From a virus: 64,000 bases of DNA. The position numbers and the translations under genes are program-made. The stretch is taken from positions 174,220 through 238,219 of the IMG/VR virus record IMGVR_UViG_3300021962_000021, one strand, 5' to 3'. The stretch's first letter is position 1; each line of letters starts with the position of its first letter. The notes under the pieces were generated by a model. It was not told the origin of the DNA. It made no database searches and saw nothing but the letters and a program-made list of their open reading frames with translations. This document shows, piece after piece, positions 32,739 through 41,658 of this stretch.

Positions 32739-35700
32739 ATGGCAGCTATATTTACATTAAGAAAAGGTTCTACAAACGCAAGTCCTTCACTAACAGAAGC
32801 AGAATTATATTTACATTTAGGTAGTGGTTCTATTCAATTTGGTAGTGGTTCTACAAAATATAACCTATTACCATTGGATGCACCTGTTAAGGGAGATGTG
32901 ATTCTTACAGGAAATATAACAGCATCTAATGCATATTTTTCAGGAGATGTTGCAATTTCTGGAAACTTATTTTTGGGTAATAATACATCTGATAATATAA
33001 GTGCACTGGGTGTATTTACATCGGATTTAAAACCAGGAACTTCAAATACATATAATATAGGAAGCACAACCGCAGTTTGGGCAAATGTATATGCAAATAA
33101 CATTTCGGCATCTTCATTCACAGGTTCATTTAGTGGTTCAATTGGTGGAATAGATTTCAATCAATTCAGTTCTTCAGTAGATAGTAGATTAGACCAATTA
33201 GAAACCGATTCGGGTTCACAAAACACAAGAATAACAAGTTTAGAATCTAAAGCAACTACTTTACAAACATATACTGCAAGTATCAATACAAGAATTGACC
33301 AACTTGCAACGGATACAGGTTCTCAAAATACAAGAATAACAAATTTAGAAACAAAAGCAACTACACTTCAAACATATACTGCAAGTGTGGATAATAGATT
33401 GAGTAGTTTAGAAACAGATACTGGTTCTCAAAATACAAGAATAACAACTTTAGAAACAAAAGCTACAACTTTACAAACTTATACTGCAAGTGTTGATTCT
33501 AAATTCAATACAATTCAAAGTTTAACCGCATCTTTAAATTTACAAACAGCATCGTTTAATACATGGACGGGTTCGGTTTATAATAATTTTTCAGAATCAG
33601 TTGATAGTAGATTGGATAATGTTGAAAGTTATACATCATCATTAAAAAATGCAATATCTGCAAGTGGACAAGATTTGATTGTATATGGTAACTTAACTGT
33701 GCAAGGAACACAAACAACTCTTAACACTTCGGAAGTAACTATTGAAGATAAAACATTAACATTAGCAAGTGGTTCAACAAATGGTGCAGATGCGGATAAA
33801 GCTGGATTATATATAGCAGGTGCAGATGTTAGTATGAGTTGGAATAACTCAAACCAAAGAGTAGAATTAAATAAAGATTTTGCAGTAATTGGTAGTATAA
33901 GCGCATCGAGTTTCATTGGATTAAATGGTGTAAGTTTATCAAACTATTCTACATCCGTTGATAGTAGACTTGTAAGTATACAAACTAATTTACTTGCAAC
34001 TTCTGCAAGTGTAAATGGGCATATAGTAGATATTAACTCTAAAACGGGTTCATATGCAACAACCGGCTCTAATACATTCAATGGTACACAAAGAATAGTT
34101 GGTAATACATCCATAACGGGTGGATTGGATATATACTCTGCAAGTTGGGCAGAAATTCGTTTAAGAAATGGTGATATTGGAATTGATTATCATATCCAAA
34201 ATACCGCAGGTGGTAATTTTTCAATTCATAATAAAGATTTAAACGCATCAACATTCAGAATTGATTCTGGATCAACATTAAATGAAGCACATGTTCATAT
34301 TTTTGCAGATTTGTATGTAACGACGGGTAGTGTTTATGCTCAAAAATTAGTGTCAGCGGCAACTGCTTCTTTTGGAAAAATATACGCAATAGGGCCAGCA
34401 GGTGAAATTAGTGGTAGTATTAGTGGTATAGGAAATGTTTCACAATACTCTCAATCGGTAGATAGTAGATTAGATAGTTTAGAACTTTCAACTTCTTCTT
34501 TATACCAATACACTTCTTCAAATGATACAACTAATACAAATCAAAATAATAGATTAAGTATATTAGAAGAATCAACAGCAAGTTTAAATACTTTTAGTGC
34601 ATCTATAAATGGACATGTTTCGGATATTAATACCTATACGGCATCTATAAATGTACATGTTTCTGATATTAATGCATGGACTGGTTCTCAAAAACAAAAA
34701 GATACAACTTTAGAATCGGTAACCGCATCTTTAAATTTACAAACAGCATCGTTTAATATATGGACGGGTTCTATATTCCAACCATTCTCAACTTCAGTAG
34801 ATACTAGATTGGATTCTTTAGAATATACGGTAACTATATTAAGCCCTGGTGGATTGGAAGCATCTTTGTTATCCATAAACTCAGCAACACAATCATTACA
34901 ATGGTTTAGTCAATCTATTCATTTATATACCGCTAGTTTAAATGATACAATTGCAAGATTAAAAGAATCAACTGCAAGTATAAATTTAACAACTGCATCT
35001 ATAAATGGACACATTTCCGATATAAATGTTTGGAGTGGTTCTGCAAAAACTTCTATTACTAATTTAGAAACCAAAGCAACTACTCTTGAAACTTATACCG
35101 CATCTGTTAATGGACATATTGCAGATATAAATGCATATACTTCTTCCAATAATACTACTAACACAAATCAAAATAATAGATTAAGTAGATTAGAAGAATC
35201 AACTGCATCATTAAATTCTTATACGGCATCATTAAAAACTGCAATTGCTCTAAATGGAACAAATGTAACAATCAATGGTGACCTTTCAGTTTTAGGAACA
35301 ACTACACAAATTAATTCAACACAAGTTAATATTGGTGAAAATATATTAGAATTAAACTTTGGTGGTTCAGCAACAACAGCTGGTATTTACACGAGAGATG
35401 TAACAGGTGGTTCAACAACTTCGGGTTCATTACTTTGGAACGCAACTGATGATATTTGGATTGCGGGTAAAAAAGGTAGTGAAGCTAAAGTATTGACAGA
35501 TGGAATGGGAGTAATATCCGGTTCGGGTCAATTGGGAAGTTATGAAACAACGGGTAGAGGAATTATTTCATCTTCTGCTCAAATTGATACATTATTTAAT
35601 TTAGATGGAATTGTATCAAGTTCAGCACAAATAACACCATTATTACCTAATGGAGTTGTTAGTGGTTCATCGCAAGTTTCTTATTTGGGATTAACCAACA

Positions 35701-36653
35701 TACCTGCAGGAATTATTTCATCATCTGCTCAAATAGATACATTATTCAATATTGATGGTTTAGTTTCGGGTTCATCTCAAATTGATGCAACCTTAACTAC
35801 AAATTGGACAACTGGTGTTAAAACTCAATTAGACAATAATACAGTTGTATCGGGTTCATCACAAGTTTCTTATTTGGGATTAAGTAATATACCATCTGGA
35901 ATTATTTCATCATCTGCTCAAATTGATAGTATATTTAATATTGATGGATTAGTTTCAGGTTCATCTCAAATTAACTTTACAGGATTAAGTGGAATATCCG
36001 CAAATATAATTTCGGCATCTTCTGATACGGCACAAGTTGATATGATTATAACCGGGGGTTCAATATCCGCTAACTTAAAAGGTGGTGTTGTATCGGGTTC
36101 GGGTCAAATAGATGTATCTTCAACAACCGGTGATATTACATTGGGAACTAGAACATCTGGTAATTATGTTGCAACTATAACAGGAACAGCAAATCAAATA
36201 ACAGTCGCTGGTTCCGGTGTTGAAACTGCAGCAATTACACTTTCGACTCCACAAGATATCGCAACAACATCAAATGTTCAATTCGGTTCAATCGGTGTGG
36301 GAACTACTGCAAGTGGGGTAAGTGGTGAGATTAGAGCAACAGGAGATATTGTGGCATTCTATTCTTCGGATGAAAGATTAAAAGAAAACATACAACCAAT
36401 CCAAAACGCTTTATCAAAAGTTGAATCAATTAGTGGTAATACATACGATTGGAAAGAAGGATTTGAAACAATACATTCTCACACAGGAAATGACTTAGGA
36501 GTAATTGCACAAGAAGTTCAATCAGTATTACCTGAAGTAGTAACTGAAAGAGAAAGTGGATATTTAGCAGTTGATTATGTGAAATTAGTTCCTGTATTAA
36601 TTGAAGCAATTAAAGAATTATCTGCAAGAGTTAAAGAATTGGAAAATAAATAA
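32739..36653 (+). CDS. Long tail fibre protein B with S74 intramolecular chaperone
   Basis: A 1304-aa protein. The start AAIFTLRKGSTNASPSLTEA is a fibre anchor. Residues 140-300 and 570-850 are repeated SVDSRLDxLE, TDTGSQNTRITxLETKATTL and TASVNGHIADIN units. Residues 930-1130 repeat IISSSAQIDTLFNxDGxVSGSSQ. The last 100 residues are an S74 domain: SSDERLKENI (Ser1210 candidate nucleophile), then GVIAQEVQSVLPEVV and LAVDYVKLVPVLIEAIKEL. S74 domains trimerise the fibre, then cleave themselves off. Receptor-binding role likely. Confidence 0.85.
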   Translation: MAAIFTLRKGSTNASPSLTEAELYLHLGSGSIQFGSGSTKYNLLPLDAPVKGDVILTGNITASNAYFSGDVAISGNLFLGNNTSDNISALGVFTSDLKPGTSNTYNIGSTTAVWANVYANNISASSFTGSFSGSIGGIDFNQFSSSVDSRLDQLETDSGSQNTRITSLESKATTLQTYTASINTRIDQLATDTGSQNTRITNLETKATTLQTYTASVDNRLSSLETDTGSQNTRITTLETKATTLQTYTASVDSKFNTIQSLTASLNLQTASFNTWTGSVYNNFSESVDSRLDNVESYTSSLKNAISASGQDLIVYGNLTVQGTQTTLNTSEVTIEDKTLTLASGSTNGADADKAGLYIAGADVSMSWNNSNQRVELNKDFAVIGSISASSFIGLNGVSLSNYSTSVDSRLVSIQTNLLATSASVNGHIVDINSKTGSYATTGSNTFNGTQRIVGNTSITGGLDIYSASWAEIRLRNGDIGIDYHIQNTAGGNFSIHNKDLNASTFRIDSGSTLNEAHVHIFADLYVTTGSVYAQKLVSAATASFGKIYAIGPAGEISGSISGIGNVSQYSQSVDSRLDSLELSTSSLYQYTSSNDTTNTNQNNRLSILEESTASLNTFSASINGHVSDINTYTASINVHVSDINAWTGSQKQKDTTLESVTASLNLQTASFNIWTGSIFQPFSTSVDTRLDSLEYTVTILSPGGLEASLLSINSATQSLQWFSQSIHLYTASLNDTIARLKESTASINLTTASINGHISDINVWSGSAKTSITNLETKATTLETYTASVNGHIADINAYTSSNNTTNTNQNNRLSRLEESTASLNSYTASLKTAIALNGTNVTINGDLSVLGTTTQINSTQVNIGENILELNFGGSATTAGIYTRDVTGGSTTSGSLLWNATDDIWIAGKKGSEAKVLTDGMGVISGSGQLGSYETTGRGIISSSAQIDTLFNLDGIVSSSAQITPLLPNGVVSGSSQVSYLGLTNIPAGIISSSAQIDTLFNIDGLVSGSSQIDATLTTNWTTGVKTQLDNNTVVSGSSQVSYLGLSNIPSGIISSSAQIDSIFNIDGLVSGSSQINFTGLSGISANIISASSDTAQVDMIITGGSISANLKGGVVSGSGQIDVSSTTGDITLGTRTSGNYVATITGTANQITVAGSGVETAAITLSTPQDIATTSNVQFGSIGVGTTASGVSGEIRATGDIVAFYSSDERLKENIQPIQNALSKVESISGNTYDWKEGFETIHSHTGNDLGVIAQEVQSVLPEVVTERESGYLAVDYVKLVPVLIEAIKELSARVKELENK

Positions 36654-36654
36654 A

Positions 36655-36662
36655 TATTTATA
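36655..36662 (+). promoter_or_regulatory. Late-promoter candidate TATTTATA
   Basis: A perfect copy overlapping the end of the fibre B stop region and followed by GATTAACAAC. It is 47 nt from the fibre C ATG, which has GAAGG 8 nt upstream. Confidence 0.55.
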
Positions 36663-36709
36663 GATTAACAACAATATATTAATAACGGACTAAAAAGAAG
36701 GTAAACTAA

Positions 36710-39700
36710 ATGGCACTTAAATTTAGACGTGGGACAACCGCACAAAAATCAGGTTCACTAGCATACGGAGAACCATATGTAAATACTACATTAGGGACTC
36801 TACAAATTGGAGGAGAAGCAGGTGATATAACACTTTTAATAAACTCATCCTCAGCTGGAATTTCTGGTTCATCATTGGATATTACAGGAAATGCAAAAAT
36901 AGATGGTAACCTAAGATTGGGTGGTAATATTACAATTGGTGACCAAACAACCGATACTGTTAATGTTGTAGCAAATTTAAGTTCATCTCTTATACCATCT
37001 GTAAATAACGCATTTGATTTAGGTAGTTCTACGAAAATTTGGAGAGACCTTTATTTATCAACAGGTTCAATAAAATTGGTTGATGGAAGTGGTGTGGTTG
37101 TTAATACTATTACAAACGCAAATATTGTAACAACCGATACTATTGCAAGTGGTAGTGTTACTTTAACAAATTCATTACCAACTGGAGTTGTATCAAGTTC
37201 GGCACAAGTTGTAAATATACTGAATTCTCTTAATTCATATACTGCAAGTAATGATACAACCAACTCTACTCAAAATAGTAGATTAGACCAACTTTCTACC
37301 GATAGTGGTTCTCAAAATACAAGAATAACAAATTTAGAAACAAAAGCAACTACACTTCAAACATATACTGCAAGTGTAAATGGGCATATAACCGATATAA
37401 ACACTTATACTTCTTCAAACGATACTACAAATACAACACAAAATACAAGATTAACGGCATTAGAAGCATCAGCATCTACGGCGTTATCTACAAATAATTT
37501 ACAAAGCACAAGAGTTGACCAATTGGCAGCAGCAACTGCATCGGTTAATTCATTTACATCTTCAATCAACACAACTATTAAGAGTAAATTAGATACAGAT
37601 GGTGTTGTGAGTGGTTCATCTCAAATAACTTTATCATCAACAACTGGATTTACTTCTTATAGTTCATCCGTTGATAGTAGAATATTAACTGAAAAAGGTA
37701 GAGTGGATGCAATTTTATTAGCAGCAGATGCGGATAAAGATTCATTTGCAGAAATTGTAACTTTAATCAATTCGGTAGATACTACAAATGATAACACTTT
37801 TGCATCATTTTATACAGCAAGTAATGGTAGATTAAATAATTTAGAATCTACATCAGCAAGTGTAAATGGACATGTTTCTGATATTAATACAAAAACAGGT
37901 TCTTTTGAAACTAAATTTTCAACATTACAAACCTACACTGCAAGTGTAAATGGTCACATCGCAGATATAAATGCATACACTGCATCAAACAATACAACTA
38001 ATAGTTCTCAAACTACAAGAATTGACCAATTAGCAGCAGCAACTGCATCTGTTAATTCATTTACATCTTCAATTGATACAACAATTAAAACTAAATTGAA
38101 TGTAGAAGGTGTAATTAGTGGTTCTTCACAATTAAGTGGAACTACGATATCAAATTTATCAGGTTCATTTACCGGTTCATTCAAAGGAAATGTTGCAGGT
38201 GTTGCTGATTACGCACAAACAACTGCAGTTGTAACAACAGGAGCAACAACGGATAACACCTTATATCCTATATTTTCTTCCAATCCATCACCAAATTCAT
38301 ATATAACACCTATAACTCACCCATCGGGTTCGTTTTATTATAATGGTGCGAGTAGAAAAGTTTATGCTGATACATTTGTAGGTGGAATTGAAGCGACAAA
38401 TGGTATAGTAAGTGGTTCTGCACAAATAGTGGATGTATTATCATCATTGAATTCATATACAAGTTCAAACGATACAACTAATACTTTACAATCTACAAGA
38501 ATTGACCAATTAGCAGCAGCAACTGCATCGGTTAATAGTTTCACATCATCGGAAAATACAAAAGCAGCAACATTAGCTTTATATACCGCATCCGTTGAAA
38601 CTAAATTTTCAACATTGCAAACCTATACTGCAAGTGTAAATGGTCATATTGTGGATATAAATGCATACACTGCATCAAACAATACAACCAACACAACGCA
38701 AAATGGTAGATTAAATAATTTAGAATCTACATCTGCAAGTGTAAATAGTTCAATAAATAATATTAACTCATTCACAGCTAGTAATGGTAATACTTCATTA
38801 AATTCATATACGGGTTCATTAAACGCAGCATTATCAGTAACGGGTTCTAAAATTAACTTTTTAGGAGATATAGTAGTTTGGGGAACACAATCGGTAATCA
38901 GTTCGCAAAATTTGGCAGTAGCTGATAATATGATTTATCTAAATGATGGTTCAACCGTAACTGATCCTGATTTGGGTATAGCAGGTAACTACAATGATGG
39001 TGTATATAGACATACTGGTATATTTAGTGATGCAAGTGATGGACATGCATGGAAAGTGTTTAAGGCATATACTCCTGAACCATCTGGAACAATAGATACT
39101 ACACATGGTTCATTCGCATTGGCAGATTTTAAAGCAGGAGCATTTACAGGTACATCATTTAGTGGACAAATATTGGCAACCAATGGTGTAGTGAGTGGTT
39201 CATCTCAAGTAGATGCAACAGCAACTACTAACTGGTCTACTGGTATTAAAACCCAATTAAATACTAATACCGTTGTATCGGGTTCATCTCAAATAAATTT
39301 AGGTTCCGCAGCAGGAAACATCGCATTATCAACCCAAACAACAGGTGATTATGTTGCAAGTTTAGTTGCAGGAACAAATATTACTCTTTCCAATAATAGT
39401 GGAGAGGGAGCAACCCCAACAATTGGTTTAACAAATAATTCCATTACAATTGCAGGACAATCTACCGCTTTAGGTAGTTCAGTAACGGCAGAAACTATTA
39501 GAACTGCAATAGGAACAGTTGTAACGGGTTCAGGACAAATATCAATTACTGGAGTAAGTGGATATGATGCAAATAAATATGTTGACCACACAACGGTAAC
39601 AATGACTGCCGGAAGTGGTTTAATTGGTGGTGGAACAATCGCAGAAACTAGAACATTCTCAGTTGATTCTGGCTCAATGTTACCATATTACTCTTCTTCT

Positions 39701-40645
39701 GTATTTAGCAGAATTAGTGGTGATTTAGCAATAAACTCAGTTGGTTTTGCAACAATACAACCAAATTCAGTTGCATTGGGTTCGGATACAACGGGTGATT
39801 ATGTTGCAAGTTTAGTTGCAGGAACAAACATTACATTATCAAATAATGCCGGTGAAGGAGCAACTCCTACAATTGGATTGACTAATAACGCAATTACGAT
39901 TGCAGGACAATCTACTTCATTAGGAGGAACTATAACTGCTGAAACTATTAGAACCGCAATTGGCACTGTTGTAACAGGTTCATCACAAATTAATTTCACA
40001 CAATTAAGTGGAATTAGTAATGGTATAATTTCATCTTCTGCACAAATTGATGCATTATTTAATTTGGATGGTATTGTTTCGGGTTCATCTCAAATTGATG
40101 TATCATCTACTACGGGTGATATTGCATTAGGAACTAGAACATCTGGTAACTATGTAGCAACAATAACTGCAGGAACGGGCGTATCAACAACGGGCGCAAC
40201 AACAGGTGAAGGAATTGCACATACAATTTCTATCGGACAATCGGTAGCAACATCGGCATCTCCAACTTTCGCAGGTTTAACAATCAACGGTGCTATCACA
40301 GCAACGGGCGATATTACAGCATATTACTCTTCGGATAAAAGATATAAGAACAATATTCAACCAATTACAGATGCGTTAGCAAAAGTAAGAACATTGAATG
40401 GTGTAACTTGGGAATGGAATGATGATGTGAGTGATGTAACCAAAGCAGCACCTCAAACGGGTTTAATAGCACAAGAAGTTCAAGCGATATTACCTGAAGT
40501 TGTTAAAGAGAAAGAAGATGGATACTTAGGTTTGGATTACGCTAAGATGATGGGTCTAATGGTAGAGGCAATCAAAGAACAACAATTACAAATAGAAAAA
40601 CTACAATTAGAAGTAGTAGATTTAAAAAGACAAAAAGGGTTATAA
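36710..40645 (+). CDS. Long tail fibre protein C with S74 intramolecular chaperone
   Basis: A 1311-aa protein. It starts ALKFRRGTTAQKSGSLAYGE (fibre anchor). It has the same TASVNGHIxDIN, RIDQLAAATASVNSFTSS and SGSSQI units as fibres A and B. A segment of about 65 aa (TGDYVASLVAGTNITLSNN ... TIRTAIGTVVTGS) is duplicated. The C-terminal S74 domain has SSDKRYKNNI (Ser1208), TGLIAQEVQAILPEVV and GLDYAKMMGLMVEAIKEQQ, ending in a coiled tail. Probably a paralogue of B with a different receptor-binding tip. Confidence 0.85.
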   Translation: MALKFRRGTTAQKSGSLAYGEPYVNTTLGTLQIGGEAGDITLLINSSSAGISGSSLDITGNAKIDGNLRLGGNITIGDQTTDTVNVVANLSSSLIPSVNNAFDLGSSTKIWRDLYLSTGSIKLVDGSGVVVNTITNANIVTTDTIASGSVTLTNSLPTGVVSSSAQVVNILNSLNSYTASNDTTNSTQNSRLDQLSTDSGSQNTRITNLETKATTLQTYTASVNGHITDINTYTSSNDTTNTTQNTRLTALEASASTALSTNNLQSTRVDQLAAATASVNSFTSSINTTIKSKLDTDGVVSGSSQITLSSTTGFTSYSSSVDSRILTEKGRVDAILLAADADKDSFAEIVTLINSVDTTNDNTFASFYTASNGRLNNLESTSASVNGHVSDINTKTGSFETKFSTLQTYTASVNGHIADINAYTASNNTTNSSQTTRIDQLAAATASVNSFTSSIDTTIKTKLNVEGVISGSSQLSGTTISNLSGSFTGSFKGNVAGVADYAQTTAVVTTGATTDNTLYPIFSSNPSPNSYITPITHPSGSFYYNGASRKVYADTFVGGIEATNGIVSGSAQIVDVLSSLNSYTSSNDTTNTLQSTRIDQLAAATASVNSFTSSENTKAATLALYTASVETKFSTLQTYTASVNGHIVDINAYTASNNTTNTTQNGRLNNLESTSASVNSSINNINSFTASNGNTSLNSYTGSLNAALSVTGSKINFLGDIVVWGTQSVISSQNLAVADNMIYLNDGSTVTDPDLGIAGNYNDGVYRHTGIFSDASDGHAWKVFKAYTPEPSGTIDTTHGSFALADFKAGAFTGTSFSGQILATNGVVSGSSQVDATATTNWSTGIKTQLNTNTVVSGSSQINLGSAAGNIALSTQTTGDYVASLVAGTNITLSNNSGEGATPTIGLTNNSITIAGQSTALGSSVTAETIRTAIGTVVTGSGQISITGVSGYDANKYVDHTTVTMTAGSGLIGGGTIAETRTFSVDSGSMLPYYSSSVFSRISGDLAINSVGFATIQPNSVALGSDTTGDYVASLVAGTNITLSNNAGEGATPTIGLTNNAITIAGQSTSLGGTITAETIRTAIGTVVTGSSQINFTQLSGISNGIISSSAQIDALFNLDGIVSGSSQIDVSSTTGDIALGTRTSGNYVATITAGTGVSTTGATTGEGIAHTISIGQSVATSASPTFAGLTINGAITATGDITAYYSSDKRYKNNIQPITDALAKVRTLNGVTWEWNDDVSDVTKAAPQTGLIAQEVQAILPEVVKEKEDGYLGLDYAKMMGLMVEAIKEQQLQIEKLQLEVVDLKRQKGL
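39339..39978 (+). repeat. Internal duplication of about 190 bp in fibre C
   Basis: The segments at about 39339-39530 and 39788-39978 encode nearly the same 65 residues (TGDYVASLVAGTNITLSNN ... AETIRTAIGTVVTGS) with scattered third-position changes. The offset is about 450 bp. Confidence 0.8.
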
Positions 40646-40649
40646 TTTA

Positions 40650-41648
40650 ATGTATGATGTTTATTACACCACCGCTGGAGGCCCTTGGTTCAACAGCGGT
40701 GCTGATATATGGGTAACGAAATGGATAGAAGAAGTGGCACCACATTTAGAGGTTAAACCACTTCTACTTTTCCATAGAAAGAAACCTGATAATTACGAAG
40801 AATTTCCAATCAACATTGACCATATTTGGGAAACAAATGAATTGGAAATTGATAAAATATTAAAGAGTGCAAGAAAAATTCACATACTGCACGGACATTA
40901 TACACCAACTACCGCAATTCATAATAATTTAGATAAAATAGATTCAATTGTTTTCCATAATTTGACAAAAGTATCAATGGTGGGTCAAATGAATAAAGAT
41001 GAATATTTGCATTGGTATGGTAATTGGGAATGGGAAACGGAATTAATAAATAAAATAAAAAATAAAATTTGGGTAGGATTATATAATTTTCCATATAAAA
41101 CGGATAATTTACATCAAATACCAAATTATTATGAATTTATTGAAAACAAAGAACTATTAAATTCTAACAAAATAGGATTTGCAGCAAGAGCAGAAGGTAG
41201 AAAAAATGTAGAATATTTGGATGAATTAGAATCTATTATTTTTACAAATTCAGAAACCTTTAACAAATATTATAGAAAAAAATATGGATACGGATTCGGA
41301 AAATCAAAAATTTATAAATTTGATTACAAACATAAGGAAAGGTTCTACGGACTTGATTGGGGAATATCTCATTCTTGCTTTGAATTTGAACCATTTGGAT
41401 ACGGAATTTTTGAAGCAGTGGATTGGGGAAAGCTTCCGATATTACATGAAAAGTGGCACGTTCCACTTGATTATAAATACAAAGCGACTGACAAGGAATC
41501 ATTTAAGCAGACCTACCAAACGATTTGTGAGGATGATTACGAAACCCGTAAAAAAGAATTTGAAAAACTTAAAAGTTGGATGATACAACACTTTTCAAAT
41601 AAAGAAGTGTGGAAAGAAAAACTTTTAGATATTTATAATGGATTATAA
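40650..41648 (+). CDS. GT-B glycosyltransferase (GT4-like)
   Basis: A 332-aa protein. YYTTAGGPWFNSGADIW near the N-terminus resembles the Gly-rich acceptor-side loop. HILHGHYTP and a C-terminal EPFGYGIFEAVDWGKLPIL give the EX7E motif of GT4-type retaining transferases (donor phosphate/ribose binding). It is placed 4 nt after fibre C and 10 nt before the Hint-domain tail protein. It may glycosylate virion fibres or host glycans. The family is likely, the target inferred. Confidence 0.65.
   Translation: MYDVYYTTAGGPWFNSGADIWVTKWIEEVAPHLEVKPLLLFHRKKPDNYEEFPINIDHIWETNELEIDKILKSARKIHILHGHYTPTTAIHNNLDKIDSIVFHNLTKVSMVGQMNKDEYLHWYGNWEWETELINKIKNKIWVGLYNFPYKTDNLHQIPNYYEFIENKELLNSNKIGFAARAEGRKNVEYLDELESIIFTNSETFNKYYRKKYGYGFGKSKIYKFDYKHKERFYGLDWGISHSCFEFEPFGYGIFEAVDWGKLPILHEKWHVPLDYKYKATDKESFKQTYQTICEDDYETRKKEFEKLKSWMIQHFSNKEVWKEKLLDIYNGL
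41630..41637 (+). promoter_or_regulatory. Late-promoter candidate TATTTATA within gene end
   Basis: A perfect copy inside the last codons of the glycosyltransferase gene, ending 21 nt before the Hint-protein ATG. Confidence 0.4.
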
Positions 41649-41658
41649 TCATTAATAG

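Larger units (their letters stand above)
30591..38545 (+). repeat. Dispersed DNA repeats shared by fibre genes A and C
   Basis: An element beginning AGAATTGACCAATTAGCAGC and running about 45 nt recurs in fibre A (30591, 31191) and fibre C (37511 with changes, 38018, 38498). The 31191 and 38498 copies match over the whole stretch. Related units (for example AGTGTAAATGG plus a CATATAGCAGATATAAA-like tail) recur many times in fibres A, B and C. These could support homologous recombination between the fibre genes. Confidence 0.7.

Noticed and set aside
30039-40645. Possible CRISPR-like spaced repeats in the fibre region
   Set aside because: Repeats are in frame, encode heptad-like protein units and have no regular spacer length; no cas gene is present.
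41284-41583. A 99-codon + strand frame inside the glycosyltransferase
   Set aside because: It overlaps completely a gene with a clear EX7E motif; its product shows no recognisable pattern.
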